A stretch of DNA of 64,000 nt from the NCBI RefSeq assembly GCF_000410515.1, contig NC_021500.1:496001-560000 (forward strand). Reading direction: 5' to 3'. Origin of the DNA: Enterobacter sp. R4-368 (GTDB taxonomy: Bacteria; Pseudomonadota; Gammaproteobacteria; Enterobacterales; Enterobacteriaceae). Made by a program: the position numbers and the translations under genes. The notes under the pieces were generated by a model. It did not search any database. It was given only the letters and a program-made list of their open reading frames with translations, and was not told the origin of the DNA. Shown in pieces: positions 53,075 to 63,703 of the stretch (its first letter is position 1; the number at the start of each line of letters is the position of its first letter).

Positions 53075-53252
53075 AAACAGTTCCGGTAAAAGAGTTCCTG
53101 TTTAGTATTGAAACGCCCGTTCGGCCTGTCAATTCGTGCTGACAATATAACGTTGCTGATCGCTAACTCAGGTGGGTTTTCGCGTTCATAAACAGTTCCA
53201 GTAAGGGGCTGATGTACAGGATTGCCCCCCCCCTTCTGGCTGTCAATTCATG
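53068..53252. repeat. Imperfect direct repeat at the cupin 5' end
   Basis: Two copies, about 53068-53138 and 53183-53252, offset by about 115 bp. Each opens with a 22-bp block (21 of 22 identical; CGTTCATAAACAGTTCC then GTAA) and ends with CTGTCAATTC at the same relative place (53126 and 53240). The first copy contains the cupin start codon; the second holds a nine-base C-run. A partial tandem duplication of the cupin promoter region is likely. The remaining sequence to nifJ (to 53384) carries no gene. Confidence 0.65.
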
Positions 53253-53351
53253 GGGAAAATTAGCGTGGAAGATCCCACTTGCCATCGATAATGCGTGCGG
53301 GCGTAAAAATGTTCTCTGCGTTATTCGCCATACCGGCTACGGGTGTCTATC

Positions 53352-53376
53352 AGCCCGGTAGCGACGCCACCGGGCT
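53352..53376 (-). terminator. Hairpin after nifJ
   Basis: Arms AGCCCGGT and ACCGGGCT (8 bp) with a 9-nt loop, 8 bp past the nifJ stop. No T-run, so moderate confidence as a terminator. Confidence 0.5.
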
Positions 53377-53384
53377 TCAGCACC

Positions 53385-56300
53385 TTACTCTCCCGCCAGC
53401 CGCTGATAGCGGGCAAAACGCTGCTTCGCATCCTGTTCAGTTTGTGCAAATAGCTGTTCGGACAGTGATGGCGAGATGCGCTCGAGCGAGGCATAGCGCA
53501 CTTCGCCGAGCAGAAACTCGCGAAAATCCTCTTCCGGCTCGTCGGAGTCGAGAATAAACGGGTTTTTCCCTTTTTCCAGCAGTTGCGGATTATGGCGCCA
53601 TAAATGCCAGTAACCCGCGTCGACCGCCCGTTTCGCCTCGCGCATACTGCATCCCATACCGGTTTTCAGACCGTGGTTAATGCACGCGGCATAGGCAATC
53701 ACCAGCGACGGTCCGGGCCAGGCTTCCGCCTCGGCAATCGCCCGCAATGTCTGGGCTTTATCGGCACCCATCGCCACCTGCGCGACATACACATTGCCGT
53801 AGTTAACCGCCATCATGCCGAGATCTTTTTTGCGCGTCCGCTTGCCTTCAGCGGCAAATCGGGCGATGGCCGCCGCAGGGGTTGATTTTGACGACTGCCC
53901 GCCGGTATTGGAGTAAACCTCGGTATCAAACACCAGAATATTAACGTCCTCGCCGGAGGCCAGCACATGATCCAGCCCGCCGAAGCCAATGTCATACGCC
54001 CAGCCGTCGCCGCCAAAAATCCACTGCGATCGCTTGGCGAAATAGTCGCGGTTTTGATACAGCCGGTTGAGCAGCGGGTCATCGCCCTTCTGCTGTTCAA
54101 GTAACGCGCTGAGCTGCCCGGCGCGCGCCTGTGTCCCGTCGCCGAGATCTTTATGCTCCAGCCACTGGCGCAGCGCCTGCTCAAGGTCTGCGCCAAGCGG
54201 TAATTCCAGCGCTTTTCGCGCATCGCTGGCGATCTGTTCGCGTAATGCGCGACCGCCCAGCATCATGCCAAGGCCATACTCGGCGTTATCTTCAAACAAC
54301 GAGTTCGCCCACGCCGGCCCCTGGCCTTTATGGTTTGTCGTCCACGGAATGGACGGCGCGCTGGCCCCCCAGATTGACGAACAGCCTGTGGCATTGGCGA
54401 TCATCATGCGGTCGCCAAACAGTTGCGTGACCAGCCGCGCATACGGCGTCTCTCCGCACCCGGCACACGCGCCGGAAAACTCCAGCAGCGGTGTTTCAAA
54501 CTGGCTGCCTTTAACGGTCGTTTTGCTGAAGGGATTGGCTTTAGGCGATAGACCTACCGCATGATCCCAGACAGGAACCATCGCCCGCTGGCTCTCCAGC
54601 GGTTGCATGGTCAGCGCCTTGCCTTTCGCCGGGCAGACATCCGCACAGTTACCGCACCCGGAACAATCCAGCGGCGAAATCGCCAGATGGTATTCATACC
54701 CTTTCGCCCCTTGCGCCGGTTTGCTCAACAGCGCAGGCGGCGCGGCTTGCCGCTCGGCCTCATCCAGCAGCGCCGGGCGCACCGCCGCATGCGGGCAAAT
54801 AAACGCACATTGATTGCACTGGGTGCAGCCTTCAGGGTTCCAGACCGGCACCTGCAGGGCGATACCGCGTTTCTCCCAGGCGGCGGTGCCGGGTGGGAAC
54901 GAGCCATCTTCCCGGCCCATAAAGGCGCTGACCGGCAGTTTGTCGCCGCACTGGCGATTCATTGGCTCAAGAATATCGCGAATAAAGTCCGGCATCAGGC
55001 GCGTATCCTCACTGGCATTATCTTCCAGCCATGCCCAGCGCTCCGGCACCATCACTTCCTGCAGCGCCTCCATGCCAAGATCGATGGCGGCATTGTTCAT
55101 ATCCACCACTTTCTGCCCTTTACGCCCGTAAGATTTCTCAACGGCCTGCTTCAGATAACGCGACGCCGTTTGGGGTTCGATAATGCCCGCCAGTTTAAAA
55201 AACGCCGCCTGCATCAGCATATTAAAACGCCCGCCCAACCCCAGCCTGCGGGCGATGTCCACCGCGTTGAGGGTGTAAAAGCGCACGCCCTGGCGCGCAA
55301 TGTAGCGCTTCATCGCGTTGGGCAGCCGCGCTTCCAGCTCTTCGCCAAACCAGGTACAGTTGAGCAGAAATGTCCCGCCGGGGTTTAACCCATCCAGCAG
55401 ATCATATTTGTCGACATACGATTGCTGCGAGCAGGCAATAAAGTCAGCTTTATTAATCAGATAGGGTGAGGTGATGGGCCGTTCGCCAAAACGCAGATGC
55501 GACACGGTAATGCCGCCCGATTTTTTCGAGTCATAGGCAAAATAGGCTTGCGCATACATCGGCGTGTTGTCACCGATTATCTTAATCGCGCTCTTGTTGG
55601 CGCTGACAGTGCCATCCGATCCCAGCCCCCAGAATTTACAGGCGGTGATCCCCTCGCGTGAAACCTGCACGTCCCAGGCAGGCAGCGGCAGCGAAGTGTG
55701 GGTGATGTCGTCAAAAATACCCAGCGTAAAGCCATCTTTTGGCAGCGGTTTTTTCAGGTTTTCAAACACCGAGACAATATCTCCCGGCAGCACATCTTTA
55801 CCGCCCAGCCCGTAGCGACCGCCGACAATTAACGGCGCGTTATCGTGGTGGTAAAAGGCATTTTTCACATCCAGACATAACGGCTCGGCCTGCGCACCCG
55901 GCTCTTTGGTGCGATCGAGCACCGCGATGCGTTTCACGCTGGACGGGATCCGGGCAAAGAAATGCGACAGCGAAAACGGGCGAAACAGATGCACCGTCAG
56001 CAGGCCGACTTTTTCACCGCTATCGCAAAGGGCGTCCACGACATCCGAAATGGTGTCGCACACCGACCCCATCGCCACAATGATTTGTTCGGCATCCTGG
56101 GCGCCGTAGTAATCAAACAAATGGTATTCGCGCCCGGTGAGGGCAAAGATTTCCGCCATATAGTTTTCGACAATTTCCGGCAAGGCATCGTAATAGCGAT
56201 TAGCCGCTTCGCGCGCCTGAAAGTAGATATCCGGGTTTTGCGCCGTCCCGCGGATCACCGGATGTTCCGGGTTCAGCGCATTGCGGCGAAAGCGGTTCAG

Positions 56301-56897
56301 CGCATCGTTATCCAGCAGCGGCGCGAGTTCGTCATACTCCAGCACCTCGATTTTCTGGATCTCGTGCGAAGTACGAAACCCGTCGAAAAAGTTGATAAAC
56401 GGCACACGACCTTTGATTGCCGACAGATGCGCCACCGCCGAGAGATCCATTACCTGCTGGACATTGCTCTCGGCCAGCATCGCGCAGCCGCACTGGCGCA
56501 CCGCCATCACATCCTGATGATCGCCAAAAATGTTCAGCGAATTTGTCGCCAGCGCCCTCGCGCTCACGTGAAACACGCCAGGTAGCAGTTCACCGGCGAT
56601 TTTGTACAAGTTAGGGATCATCAATAACAATCCCTGCGACGCGGTGTAGGTGGTGGTGAGCGCTCCGGCCTGGAGCGCGCCGTGGACCGCGCCAGCCGCC
56701 CCCGCTTCCGACTGCATCTCCATTAAACGCACCGGCTGGCCAAACAGGTTTTTTTTGCCCGCCGCAGCCCATTCATCGACGTTTTCCGCCATCGGCGTGG
56801 AGGGCGTAATCGGGTAAATCGCCGCGACATCAGTAAAGGCATAGGAGATCCAGGCTGCCGCTGCGTTGCCATCCATCGTTTTCATCTTTCCGGACAT
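53385..56897 (-). CDS. nifJ: Pyruvate:flavodoxin oxidoreductase
   Basis: A 1170-residue enzyme that oxidises pyruvate to acetyl-CoA and CO2 and reduces the flavodoxin (NifF) that feeds nitrogenase. Domains: the pyruvate-binding N-terminal domain (DGNAAAAWISYAFTDVAAIYP), transketolase-like domain II, a two-[4Fe-4S] ferredoxin domain (CTQCNQCAFIC; CSGCGNCADVC), then the C-terminal thiamine diphosphate domain (GDGWAYDIGFGGLDH, NTGGQSSKSTP) with the CAGCGETPY motif for the third cluster. Length equals Klebsiella NifJ. Divergent from nifH with its own sigma-54 promoter. Confidence 0.96.
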   Translation of the reverse strand: MSGKMKTMDGNAAAAWISYAFTDVAAIYPITPSTPMAENVDEWAAAGKKNLFGQPVRLMEMQSEAGAAGAVHGALQAGALTTTYTASQGLLLMIPNLYKIAGELLPGVFHVSARALATNSLNIFGDHQDVMAVRQCGCAMLAESNVQQVMDLSAVAHLSAIKGRVPFINFFDGFRTSHEIQKIEVLEYDELAPLLDNDALNRFRRNALNPEHPVIRGTAQNPDIYFQAREAANRYYDALPEIVENYMAEIFALTGREYHLFDYYGAQDAEQIIVAMGSVCDTISDVVDALCDSGEKVGLLTVHLFRPFSLSHFFARIPSSVKRIAVLDRTKEPGAQAEPLCLDVKNAFYHHDNAPLIVGGRYGLGGKDVLPGDIVSVFENLKKPLPKDGFTLGIFDDITHTSLPLPAWDVQVSREGITACKFWGLGSDGTVSANKSAIKIIGDNTPMYAQAYFAYDSKKSGGITVSHLRFGERPITSPYLINKADFIACSQQSYVDKYDLLDGLNPGGTFLLNCTWFGEELEARLPNAMKRYIARQGVRFYTLNAVDIARRLGLGGRFNMLMQAAFFKLAGIIEPQTASRYLKQAVEKSYGRKGQKVVDMNNAAIDLGMEALQEVMVPERWAWLEDNASEDTRLMPDFIRDILEPMNRQCGDKLPVSAFMGREDGSFPPGTAAWEKRGIALQVPVWNPEGCTQCNQCAFICPHAAVRPALLDEAERQAAPPALLSKPAQGAKGYEYHLAISPLDCSGCGNCADVCPAKGKALTMQPLESQRAMVPVWDHAVGLSPKANPFSKTTVKGSQFETPLLEFSGACAGCGETPYARLVTQLFGDRMMIANATGCSSIWGASAPSIPWTTNHKGQGPAWANSLFEDNAEYGLGMMLGGRALREQIASDARKALELPLGADLEQALRQWLEHKDLGDGTQARAGQLSALLEQQKGDDPLLNRLYQNRDYFAKRSQWIFGGDGWAYDIGFGGLDHVLASGEDVNILVFDTEVYSNTGGQSSKSTPAAAIARFAAEGKRTRKKDLGMMAVNYGNVYVAQVAMGADKAQTLRAIAEAEAWPGPSLVIAYAACINHGLKTGMGCSMREAKRAVDAGYWHLWRHNPQLLEKGKNPFILDSDEPEEDFREFLLGEVRYASLERISPSLSEQLFAQTEQDAKQRFARYQRLAGE

Positions 56898-56940
56898 TGC
56901 TCGTTCCTCGGTTCTTAGAGGTGGTGATGCCCTGGCTATT

Positions 56941-56955
56941 GCACAGCCTGTGCCA
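56941..56955 (-). promoter_or_regulatory. Sigma-54 promoter of nifJ
   Basis: On the minus strand TGGCACAGGCTGTGC: GG (-24) and GC (-12) ten bases apart, matching the TGGCAC-N5-TTGC consensus except one base. It lies about 45 bp before the nifJ start. Confidence 0.82.
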
Positions 56956-57039
56956 TCTCGGTTATTTCAGTGAATACAAGCAATTAGTCACCGGCGCTGG
57001 AAATGGATTGCGTGGAATAAGACAGTGGACGCGACAGCT

Positions 57040-57055
57040 TGTTGAACTGCCGACA
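57040..57055. promoter_or_regulatory. NifA upstream activator site (nifJ side)
   Basis: TGTTGAACTGCCGACA, an exact TGT-N10-ACA. It is about 85 bp upstream of the nifJ -24 element, the normal distance for NifA looping. Confidence 0.75.
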
Positions 57056-57097
57056 AAGTGTCACGCCGTGGCGGGCGGCCACGACCGCAAACAGAAT

Positions 57098-57113
57098 TGT
57101 GCTGTTTCGTACA
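57098..57113. promoter_or_regulatory. NifA upstream activator site (nifH side)
   Basis: TGTGCTGTTTCGTACA, an exact TGT-N10-ACA, about 97 bp upstream of the nifH -24 element. Confidence 0.82.
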
Positions 57114-57193
57114 ATTGGTCAGATGTTTGTGAACTCTTTGTTCCTTCCCTCTTCTACGTCAAAATATAAAATCAATACAAATCAATAAATTAA

Positions 57194-58147
<954 letters not shown>

Positions 58148-58163
58148 TCACAGGAGCACACCC

Positions 58164-59612
58164 ATGAGCAATGCAACAGGCGAACGTAACCTGGAGATAA
58201 TCGAGCAGGTGCTGGAGGTTTTCCCGGAGAAGACGCGCAAAGAACGCAGAAAACACATGATGGTGACGGACCCGGAGCAGGAAAGCGTCGGTAAGTGCAT
58301 CATCTCTAACCGCAAATCGCAGCCGGGCGTGATGACCGTGCGCGGCTGCTCGTATGCCGGATCGAAAGGGGTGGTATTTGGGCCAATCAAGGATATGGCG
58401 CATATCTCCCACGGTCCGATCGGCTGCGGGCAGTACTCCCGCGCCGGGCGACGTAACTACTACACCGGCGTCAGCGGCGTGGACAGCTTCGGCACGCTCA
58501 ACTTCACCTCCGATTTTCAGGAGCGTGACATCGTGTTTGGCGGCGACAAAAAGCTCGCCAAACTGATTGAAGAGCTGGAAGTGCTATTCCCGCTGACCAA
58601 AGGCATTTCGATTCAGTCGGAATGCCCGGTCGGCCTGATTGGCGATGACATTGAGGCCGTCGCGAACGCCAGTCGTAAAGCCATCAACAAACCGGTTATT
58701 CCGGTGCGGTGCGAAGGCTTTCGCGGCGTGTCGCAATCCCTCGGTCACCATATTGCTAACGATGTGATCCGCGACTGGGTGCTGGAGAACCGCGAAGGCA
58801 AACCGTTCGAATCCACCCCTTACGATGTGGCGATCATCGGCGATTACAACATCGGCGGCGATGCCTGGGCTTCGCGCATTTTGCTCGAAGAGATGGGCTT
58901 GCGGGTGGTGGCGCAATGGTCCGGCGACGGTACGCTGGTGGAGATGGAGAACACGCCGTTCGTCAAACTCAACCTGGTGCACTGCTACCGCTCAATGAAC
59001 TACATCTCGCGCCATATGGAGGAGAAGCACGGTATTCCGTGGATGGAATACAACTTCTTTGGCCCGACGAAAATTGCGGAATCGCTGCGCAAAATCGCCG
59101 ACCAGTTTGACGACACCATTCGCGCCAACGCCGAAGCGGTGATCGCCCGATACCAGGCGCAGAACGACGCCATTATCGCCAAATATCGCCCACGTCTGGA
59201 GGGTCGCAAGGTGCTGCTTTATATGGGCGGGTTGCGTCCGCGCCATGTGATTGGCGCCTATGAAGACCTGGGAATGGAGATCATCGCAGCCGGTTATGAG
59301 TTCGCTCATAACGATGATTACGACCGCACCCTGCCGGATCTGAAAGAGGGCACGCTGCTGTTTGATGATGCCAGCAGCTATGAGCTGGAGGCATTCGTCA
59401 ACGCGCTGAAACCGGATCTCATCGGTTCCGGCATCAAAGAGAAGTACATCTTTCAGAAAATGGGCGTGCCGTTTCGCCAGATGCACTCCTGGGATTACTC
59501 CGGCCCGTACCACGGCTATGACGGCTTCGCCATCTTCGCCCGCGATATGGATATGACGCTCAACAACCCCGCGTGGGGCCAGTTGACCGCGCCGTGGCTG
59601 AAATCCGCCTGA
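58164..59612 (+). CDS. nifD: Nitrogenase MoFe protein alpha chain
   Basis: A 482-residue subunit carrying the FeMo-cofactor and half of the P-cluster. P-cluster ligands Cys62 (VRGCSYAGS) and Cys88 (GPIGCGQYS) are visible, then the third Cys in [13 protein letters not shown]; the cofactor Cys lies in [10 protein letters not shown], and the cofactor His in the [15 protein letters not shown] stretch. The ATG at 58164 after CAGGAG agrees with the Klebsiella start; the frame is open further upstream inside nifH. It begins 16 bp after the nifH stop. Confidence 0.97.
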   Translation: MSNATGERNLEIIEQVLEVFPEKTRKERRKHMMVTDPEQESVGKCIISNRKSQPGVMTVRGCSYAGSKGVVFGPIKDMAHISHGPIGCGQYSRAGRRNYYTGVSGVDSFGTLNFTSDFQERDIVFGGDKKLAKLIEELEVLFPLTKGISIQSECPVGLIGDDIEAVANASRKAINKPVIPVRCEGFRGVSQSLGHHIANDVIRDWVLENREGKPFESTPYDVAIIGDYNIGGDAWASRILLEEMGLRVVAQWSGDGTLVEMENTPFVKLNLVHCYRSMNYISRHMEEKHGIPWMEYNFFGPTKIAESLRKIADQFDDTIRANAEAVIARYQAQNDAIIAKYRPRLEGRKVLLYMGGLRPRHVIGAYEDLGMEIIAAGYEFAHNDDYDRTLPDLKEGTLLFDDASSYELEAFVNALKPDLIGSGIKEKYIFQKMGVPFRQMHSWDYSGPYHGYDGFAIFARDMDMTLNNPAWGQLTAPWLKSA

Positions 59613-59667
59613 TTTTTATCCTGTTATCCCGTTTGTTCACCGATTTGTGGCGCGGGAGGAGAACACC

Positions 59668-61230
59668 ATGAGCCAGACTGCTGAGAAAATACAGAATTGC
59701 CATCCCCTGTTTGAACAGGATGCTTACCAGACGCTGTTTGCCGGTAAACGGGCACTCGAAGAGGCGCACTCGCCGGAGCGGGTGCAGGAAGTTTTTCAAT
59801 GGACCACCACCCCGGAATACGAAGCGCTGAACTTCAAACGCGAAGCGCTGACTATCGACCCGGCAAAAGCCTGCCAGCCGCTGGGCGCGGTGCTCTGTTC
59901 GCTGGGGTTTGCCAACACCCTGCCATATGTGCACGGTTCACAAGGTTGCGTGGCCTATTTCCGTACATACTTTAACCGCCACTTCAAAGAACCGGTGGCC
60001 TGCGTGTCGGATTCAATGACGGAAGATGCGGCCGTGTTCGGCGGGAATAACAACCTCAATACCGGGCTACAAAACGCCAGCGCGCTGTATAAACCGGAGA
60101 TTATCGCCGTCTCTACCACCTGTATGGCGGAGGTAATCGGCGATGACTTGCAGGCTTTTATCGCCAACGCTAAAAAAGATGGTTTTCTTGATGCCGCCAT
60201 CCCCGTGCCCTACGCGCACACCCCCAGTTTTATCGGCAGCCATATCACCGGCTGGGACAACATGTTTGAAGGTTTTGCCCGTACCTTTACGGCAGACCAT
60301 CAGGCACAGCCCGGTAAACTTTCACGCATCAACCTGGTGACCGGGTTTGAAACCTATCTCGGCAATTTTCGCGTGCTGAAACGCATGATGGAACAAATGG
60401 AGGTGCAGGCGAGTGTGCTCTCCGATCCATCAGAAGTGCTGGATACCCCTGCTAACGGGCATTACCAGATGTACGCGGGCGGGACGACGCAGCAAGAGAT
60501 GCGCGAGGCGCCGGACGCTATCGACACACTGCTGCTGCAACCCTGGCAACTGGTGAAAAGCAAAAAAGTGGTACAGGAGATGTGGAATCAGCCCGCCACC
60601 GAGGTTTCTGTTCCCGTTGGGCTGGCAGGAACGGATGAACTATTGATGGCGATCAGTCAGTTAACCGGCAAGGCCATTCCCGACTCGCTGGCGCTGGAGC
60701 GCGGGCGGCTGGTCGATATGATGCTCGACTCCCACACCTGGCTGCACGGTAAAAAATTCGGTCTGTTTGGCGACCCGGATTTTGTCATGGGATTGACCCG
60801 TTTCCTGCTGGAGCTGGGCTGCGAACCGACCGTTATCCTCTGCCATAACGGTAACAAGCGCTGGCAGAAAGCGATGAAGAAAATGCTCGACGCCTCACCG
60901 TACGGCCAGGAGAGCGAAGTATTTATCAACTGCGATTTGTGGCATTTCCGCTCGCTGATGTTTACCCGCCAGCCGGACTTTATGATTGGCAACTCGTACG
61001 GCAAGTTTATTCAGCGCGACACCTTAGCCAAGGGTGAACAGTTTGAAGTTCCGCTGATCCGCCTCGGTTTTCCCCTGTTCGACCGCCACCATCTGCACCG
61101 CCAGACCACCTGGGGTTATGAGGGCGCCATGAGCATTCTCACTACCCTTGTGAATGCGGTACTGGAGAAAGTAGACAAAGAGACCATCAAGCTCGGCAAA
61201 ACCGACTACAGCTTCGATCTTATCCGTTAA
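59668..61230 (+). CDS. nifK: Nitrogenase MoFe protein beta chain
   Basis: A 520-residue subunit; with NifD it forms the alpha2-beta2 dinitrogenase. P-cluster cysteines are seen in HGSQGCVAYFRTYFNRHF, at the end of the PAKACQPLGAVLC segment, and in STTCMAEVIGDD; the serine of the family lies in the VACVSDSMTEDAAVFGG stretch. The C-terminal TTWGYEGAMSILTTLVNAVL is typical. ATG 59668 follows GGAGGAGA. The length equals Klebsiella NifK. Confidence 0.97.
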   Translation: MSQTAEKIQNCHPLFEQDAYQTLFAGKRALEEAHSPERVQEVFQWTTTPEYEALNFKREALTIDPAKACQPLGAVLCSLGFANTLPYVHGSQGCVAYFRTYFNRHFKEPVACVSDSMTEDAAVFGGNNNLNTGLQNASALYKPEIIAVSTTCMAEVIGDDLQAFIANAKKDGFLDAAIPVPYAHTPSFIGSHITGWDNMFEGFARTFTADHQAQPGKLSRINLVTGFETYLGNFRVLKRMMEQMEVQASVLSDPSEVLDTPANGHYQMYAGGTTQQEMREAPDAIDTLLLQPWQLVKSKKVVQEMWNQPATEVSVPVGLAGTDELLMAISQLTGKAIPDSLALERGRLVDMMLDSHTWLHGKKFGLFGDPDFVMGLTRFLLELGCEPTVILCHNGNKRWQKAMKKMLDASPYGQESEVFINCDLWHFRSLMFTRQPDFMIGNSYGKFIQRDTLAKGEQFEVPLIRLGFPLFDRHHLHRQTTWGYEGAMSILTTLVNAVLEKVDKETIKLGKTDYSFDLIR

Positions 61231-61239
61231 CCATCACAC

Positions 61240-61258
61240 GCCCCGCGCCACGCGGGGC
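61240..61258 (+). other. Intercistronic hairpin between nifK and nifT
   Basis: GCCCCGCG, loop CCA, CGCGGGGC: a perfect 8-bp GC-rich stem 9 bp after the nifK stop and 12 bp before nifT. No T-run, so it more probably guards the 3' end of nifHDK mRNA or lowers downstream expression than fully terminates. Confidence 0.65.
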
Positions 61259-61270
61259 CAGGGAGGCTCT

Positions 61271-61489
61271 ATGCCGGTCATTATTCTTCGCCAGCGCGGC
61301 GCGGATCTCTATTGCTATATCGCGAAACAGGATCTGGAAGCCCGCGTGTTACAGGTTGAACACGACACGCCGGAACACTGGGGCGGCGCGCTTGAACTTG
61401 AAGGTGGACGCCGTTATTACGTCAATCTGCAACCCGGCCGCCCGGCTTTTCCGCTCAGCCTGCGCGCCACCCGCGACGCGCAGGCATAA
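61271..61489 (+). CDS. nifT: NifT
   Basis: A 72-residue protein of the NifT/FixU family, identified by MPVIILRQRGADLYCYIAKQ, the EHDTPEHWGGALEL block and its place after nifK. Its role is not settled; in Klebsiella it is dispensable for fixation under normal conditions. GGGAGG precedes the ATG. The stop lies 11 bp before nifY. Confidence 0.93.
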   Translation: MPVIILRQRGADLYCYIAKQDLEARVLQVEHDTPEHWGGALELEGGRRYYVNLQPGRPAFPLSLRATRDAQA

Positions 61490-61500
61490 GGAGGTGAGCA

Positions 61501-62163
61501 ATGTCCGACAACGATACGCTGTTCTGGCGGATGCTGGCGCTGTTTCAGTGCCTGCCGGAGCTGCAACCCGCGCAAATCATGGCCTGGCTCACCCACAGTT
61601 GTGAGGACGTGCTGACACCCGACGGGCTGGCAGCACTCGAATTACCGCAACTGGAAGCCCGGTTTCCGTATGCGGAAGCCCTGATGTCCAGTGGCCGCTG
61701 GGCGCGGGTTAAAGCCTGCCTGCGCGGCGAACTGCCTGCCCATTTGCAGGTGCAGGAAACCCAAAGCCGCCGTCCACAATTGGTTGTCGCCTTCTGCTCA
61801 CAGGATGGGCTCACCATCAATGGTCATTTCGGCCAGGGGCGACTTTTCTTTATTTACGGGTTTGATGACCAGGGCGGCTGGCTCCATGATTTGCGCCGCT
61901 ACCCTTCTCACCCGCAAAACCAGGAACCGAATGAAATCCGCGCGCAGTTACTCCACGACTGCCATTTGCTGTTTTGTGAAGCGATCGGCGGCCCGGCAGC
62001 CGCACGGCTAATTCGTCATAATATTCACCCGATGAAAGTGTCACCGGGCAATACCATTTTGTCCCAGTGCGCCGCCATCCAGAACCTGCTGGCCGGGCCG
62101 TTACCGCCGTGGCTGGCGAAACGGCTGGAACGCGCTAATCCGCTGGAAGCGCGGGTGTTTTAA
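61501..62163 (+). CDS. nifY: NifY (apo-dinitrogenase chaperone)
   Basis: A 220-residue protein. The C-terminal half (QLVVAFCSQDGLTINGHFGQ, then LFCEAIGGPAAARLIRHNIHP) is the NifX/NifB-like dinitrogenase-cofactor-binding domain; the N-terminal 80 residues are the helical NifY/NafY extension. NifY binds apo-NifDK and aids insertion of FeMo-cofactor. GGAGGTG lies before the ATG. Last gene of nifHDKTY; a clear terminator follows. Confidence 0.94.
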   Translation: MSDNDTLFWRMLALFQCLPELQPAQIMAWLTHSCEDVLTPDGLAALELPQLEARFPYAEALMSSGRWARVKACLRGELPAHLQVQETQSRRPQLVVAFCSQDGLTINGHFGQGRLFFIYGFDDQGGWLHDLRRYPSHPQNQEPNEIRAQLLHDCHLLFCEAIGGPAAARLIRHNIHPMKVSPGNTILSQCAAIQNLLAGPLPPWLAKRLERANPLEARVF

Positions 62164-62165
62164 AC

Positions 62166-62189
62166 CGCCCCCTGATGGGGGCGTTTTTT
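62166..62189 (+). terminator. Terminator of nifHDKTY
   Basis: CGCCCCC, tetraloop TGAT, GGGGGCG, then TTTTTT. Begins 3 bp after the nifY stop. Confidence 0.93.
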
Positions 62190-62209
62190 GGCGTGGGCAT
62201 TGCGCCAAT

Positions 62210-62234
62210 TGTCTGTTTTGTCACAAAGCGCACA
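62210..62234. promoter_or_regulatory. Two overlapping NifA activator sites before nifE
   Basis: TGTCTGTTTTGTCACA (62210-62225) and TGTCACAAAGCGCACA (62219-62234) each fit TGT-N10-ACA and overlap by 7 bp. They end only about 34 bp before the -24 element, closer than the ~100 bp at nifH. Confidence 0.65.
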
Positions 62235-62267
62235 ACACTTTTCCCTTAAAAATCAATCACTATTTTC

Positions 62268-62283
62268 TGGCTTGCGATTTGCA
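62268..62283 (+). promoter_or_regulatory. Sigma-54 promoter of nifEN
   Basis: TGGCTTGCGATTTGCA: GG at 62269 and GC at 62281, ten bases apart, very close to consensus. Confidence 0.88.
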
Positions 62284-62319
62284 CCATTAACACTAACCCA
62301 ACCAGAAAATGAGGTGATG

Positions 62320-63693
62320 ATGAAGGGGAACGACATCCTGGCCCTGCTCGATGAACCGGCCTGTGAGCATAACCATAAACAGAAATCCGGCTGTAGCGCG
62401 CCAAAACCCGGTGCGACTGCCGGAGGCTGCGCCTTCGACGGCGCACAGATCACCCTGCTGCCACTTTCCGATGTGGCGCATCTGGTACATGGCCCGATTG
62501 GCTGCGCCGGTAGCTCATGGGATAACCGCGGCAGCCTGAGTTCCGGCCCACGGATCAACCGGCTCGGATTCACCACCGATTTGAACGAGCAGGATGTCAT
62601 CATGGGGCGTGGCGAGCGTCGGCTGTTTCACGCGGTGCGCCACATTGTCGACCGCTATCATCCGGCGGCGGTATTTATTTACAACACCTGCGTTCCGGCA
62701 ATGGAAGGCGATGATATTGAAGCCGTCTGCCAGGCCGCAGCGACCGCCACCGGTGTGCCCGTGATTGCCGTTGATGTGGCCGGTTTTTACGGTAGCAAAA
62801 ACCTGGGGAACCGCCTGGCGGGCGAGGTGATGGTGAAAAAAGTCATTGGCGGGCGCGAACCCGCGCCGTGGCCGGACAATACGCCTTTTGCCCCGGCGCA
62901 CCGTCATGACATTGGCCTGATTGGCGAATTTAATATCGCCGGCGAGTTCTGGCATATCCAGCCGCTGCTTGATGAGCTGGGCATTCGCGTCCTCGGCTCC
63001 CTGTCCGGCGACGGGCGCTTTGCCGAGATCCAGACGCTGCACCGCGCGCAGGTCAATATGCTGGTTTGCTCCAGAGCGCTGATTAATGTCGCCAGATCGC
63101 TGGAGCAGCGTTACGGCACGCCGTGGTTTGAAGGCAGTTTTTATGGCGTTCGCGCCACTTCTGATGCCCTGCGCCAGCTGGCAACGCTCACCGGCGATAG
63201 CGATTTAATGGCGCGCACCGAACAGCTAATCACGCGTGAAGAACACGCAGCAGAGCAGGCGCTGGCACCGCTGCGCGAACGTTTACGCGGCAGGAAAGTG
63301 TTGCTCTATACCGGTGGCGTTAAATCCTGGTCGGTAGTTTCGGCACTGCAGGATCTCGGCATGACGGTTGTGGCTACCGGAACGCGCAAATCCACCGAAG
63401 AGGATAAACAGCGCATCCGTGAACTGATGGGCGATGACGCCATCATGCTGGATGAAGGCAATGCCCGCGCCCTGCTGGATGTGGTTTATCGCTGCAAAGC
63501 CGACATGATGATCGCAGGCGGTCGCAACATGTACACCGCTTATAAAGCGCGTCTGCCCTTTCTTGATATCAACCAGGAGCGTGAACACGCGTTTGCCGGT
63601 TATCGCGGCATCATTACCCTTGCCGAACAACTTTGTCAGACCCTGGAAAGCCCGGTCTGGCCGCAAACGCATGCCCGCGCGCCGTGGCAATAA
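62320..63693 (+). CDS. nifE: FeMo-cofactor scaffold protein NifE
   Basis: A 457-residue homologue of NifD. With NifN it forms the scaffold on which NifB-cofactor is matured to FeMo-cofactor. Cluster ligands lie in [26 protein letters not shown] and [13 protein letters not shown]; the sequence follows Klebsiella NifE closely, starting [23 protein letters not shown] 62320 matches that start; an adjacent ATG at 62317 is possible. nifN starts 10 bp downstream. Confidence 0.96.
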   Translation: MKGNDILALLDEPACEHNHKQKSGCSAPKPGATAGGCAFDGAQITLLPLSDVAHLVHGPIGCAGSSWDNRGSLSSGPRINRLGFTTDLNEQDVIMGRGERRLFHAVRHIVDRYHPAAVFIYNTCVPAMEGDDIEAVCQAAATATGVPVIAVDVAGFYGSKNLGNRLAGEVMVKKVIGGREPAPWPDNTPFAPAHRHDIGLIGEFNIAGEFWHIQPLLDELGIRVLGSLSGDGRFAEIQTLHRAQVNMLVCSRALINVARSLEQRYGTPWFEGSFYGVRATSDALRQLATLTGDSDLMARTEQLITREEHAAEQALAPLRERLRGRKVLLYTGGVKSWSVVSALQDLGMTVVATGTRKSTEEDKQRIRELMGDDAIMLDEGNARALLDVVYRCKADMMIAGGRNMYTAYKARLPFLDINQEREHAFAGYRGIITLAEQLCQTLESPVWPQTHARAPWQ

Positions 63694-63703
63694 GGAGCGT
63701 TCA

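Noticed and set aside
53225..53233. Phase-variable C-tract
   Set aside because: The nine-C run is in non-coding DNA between genes and I see no promoter spacing it would change.
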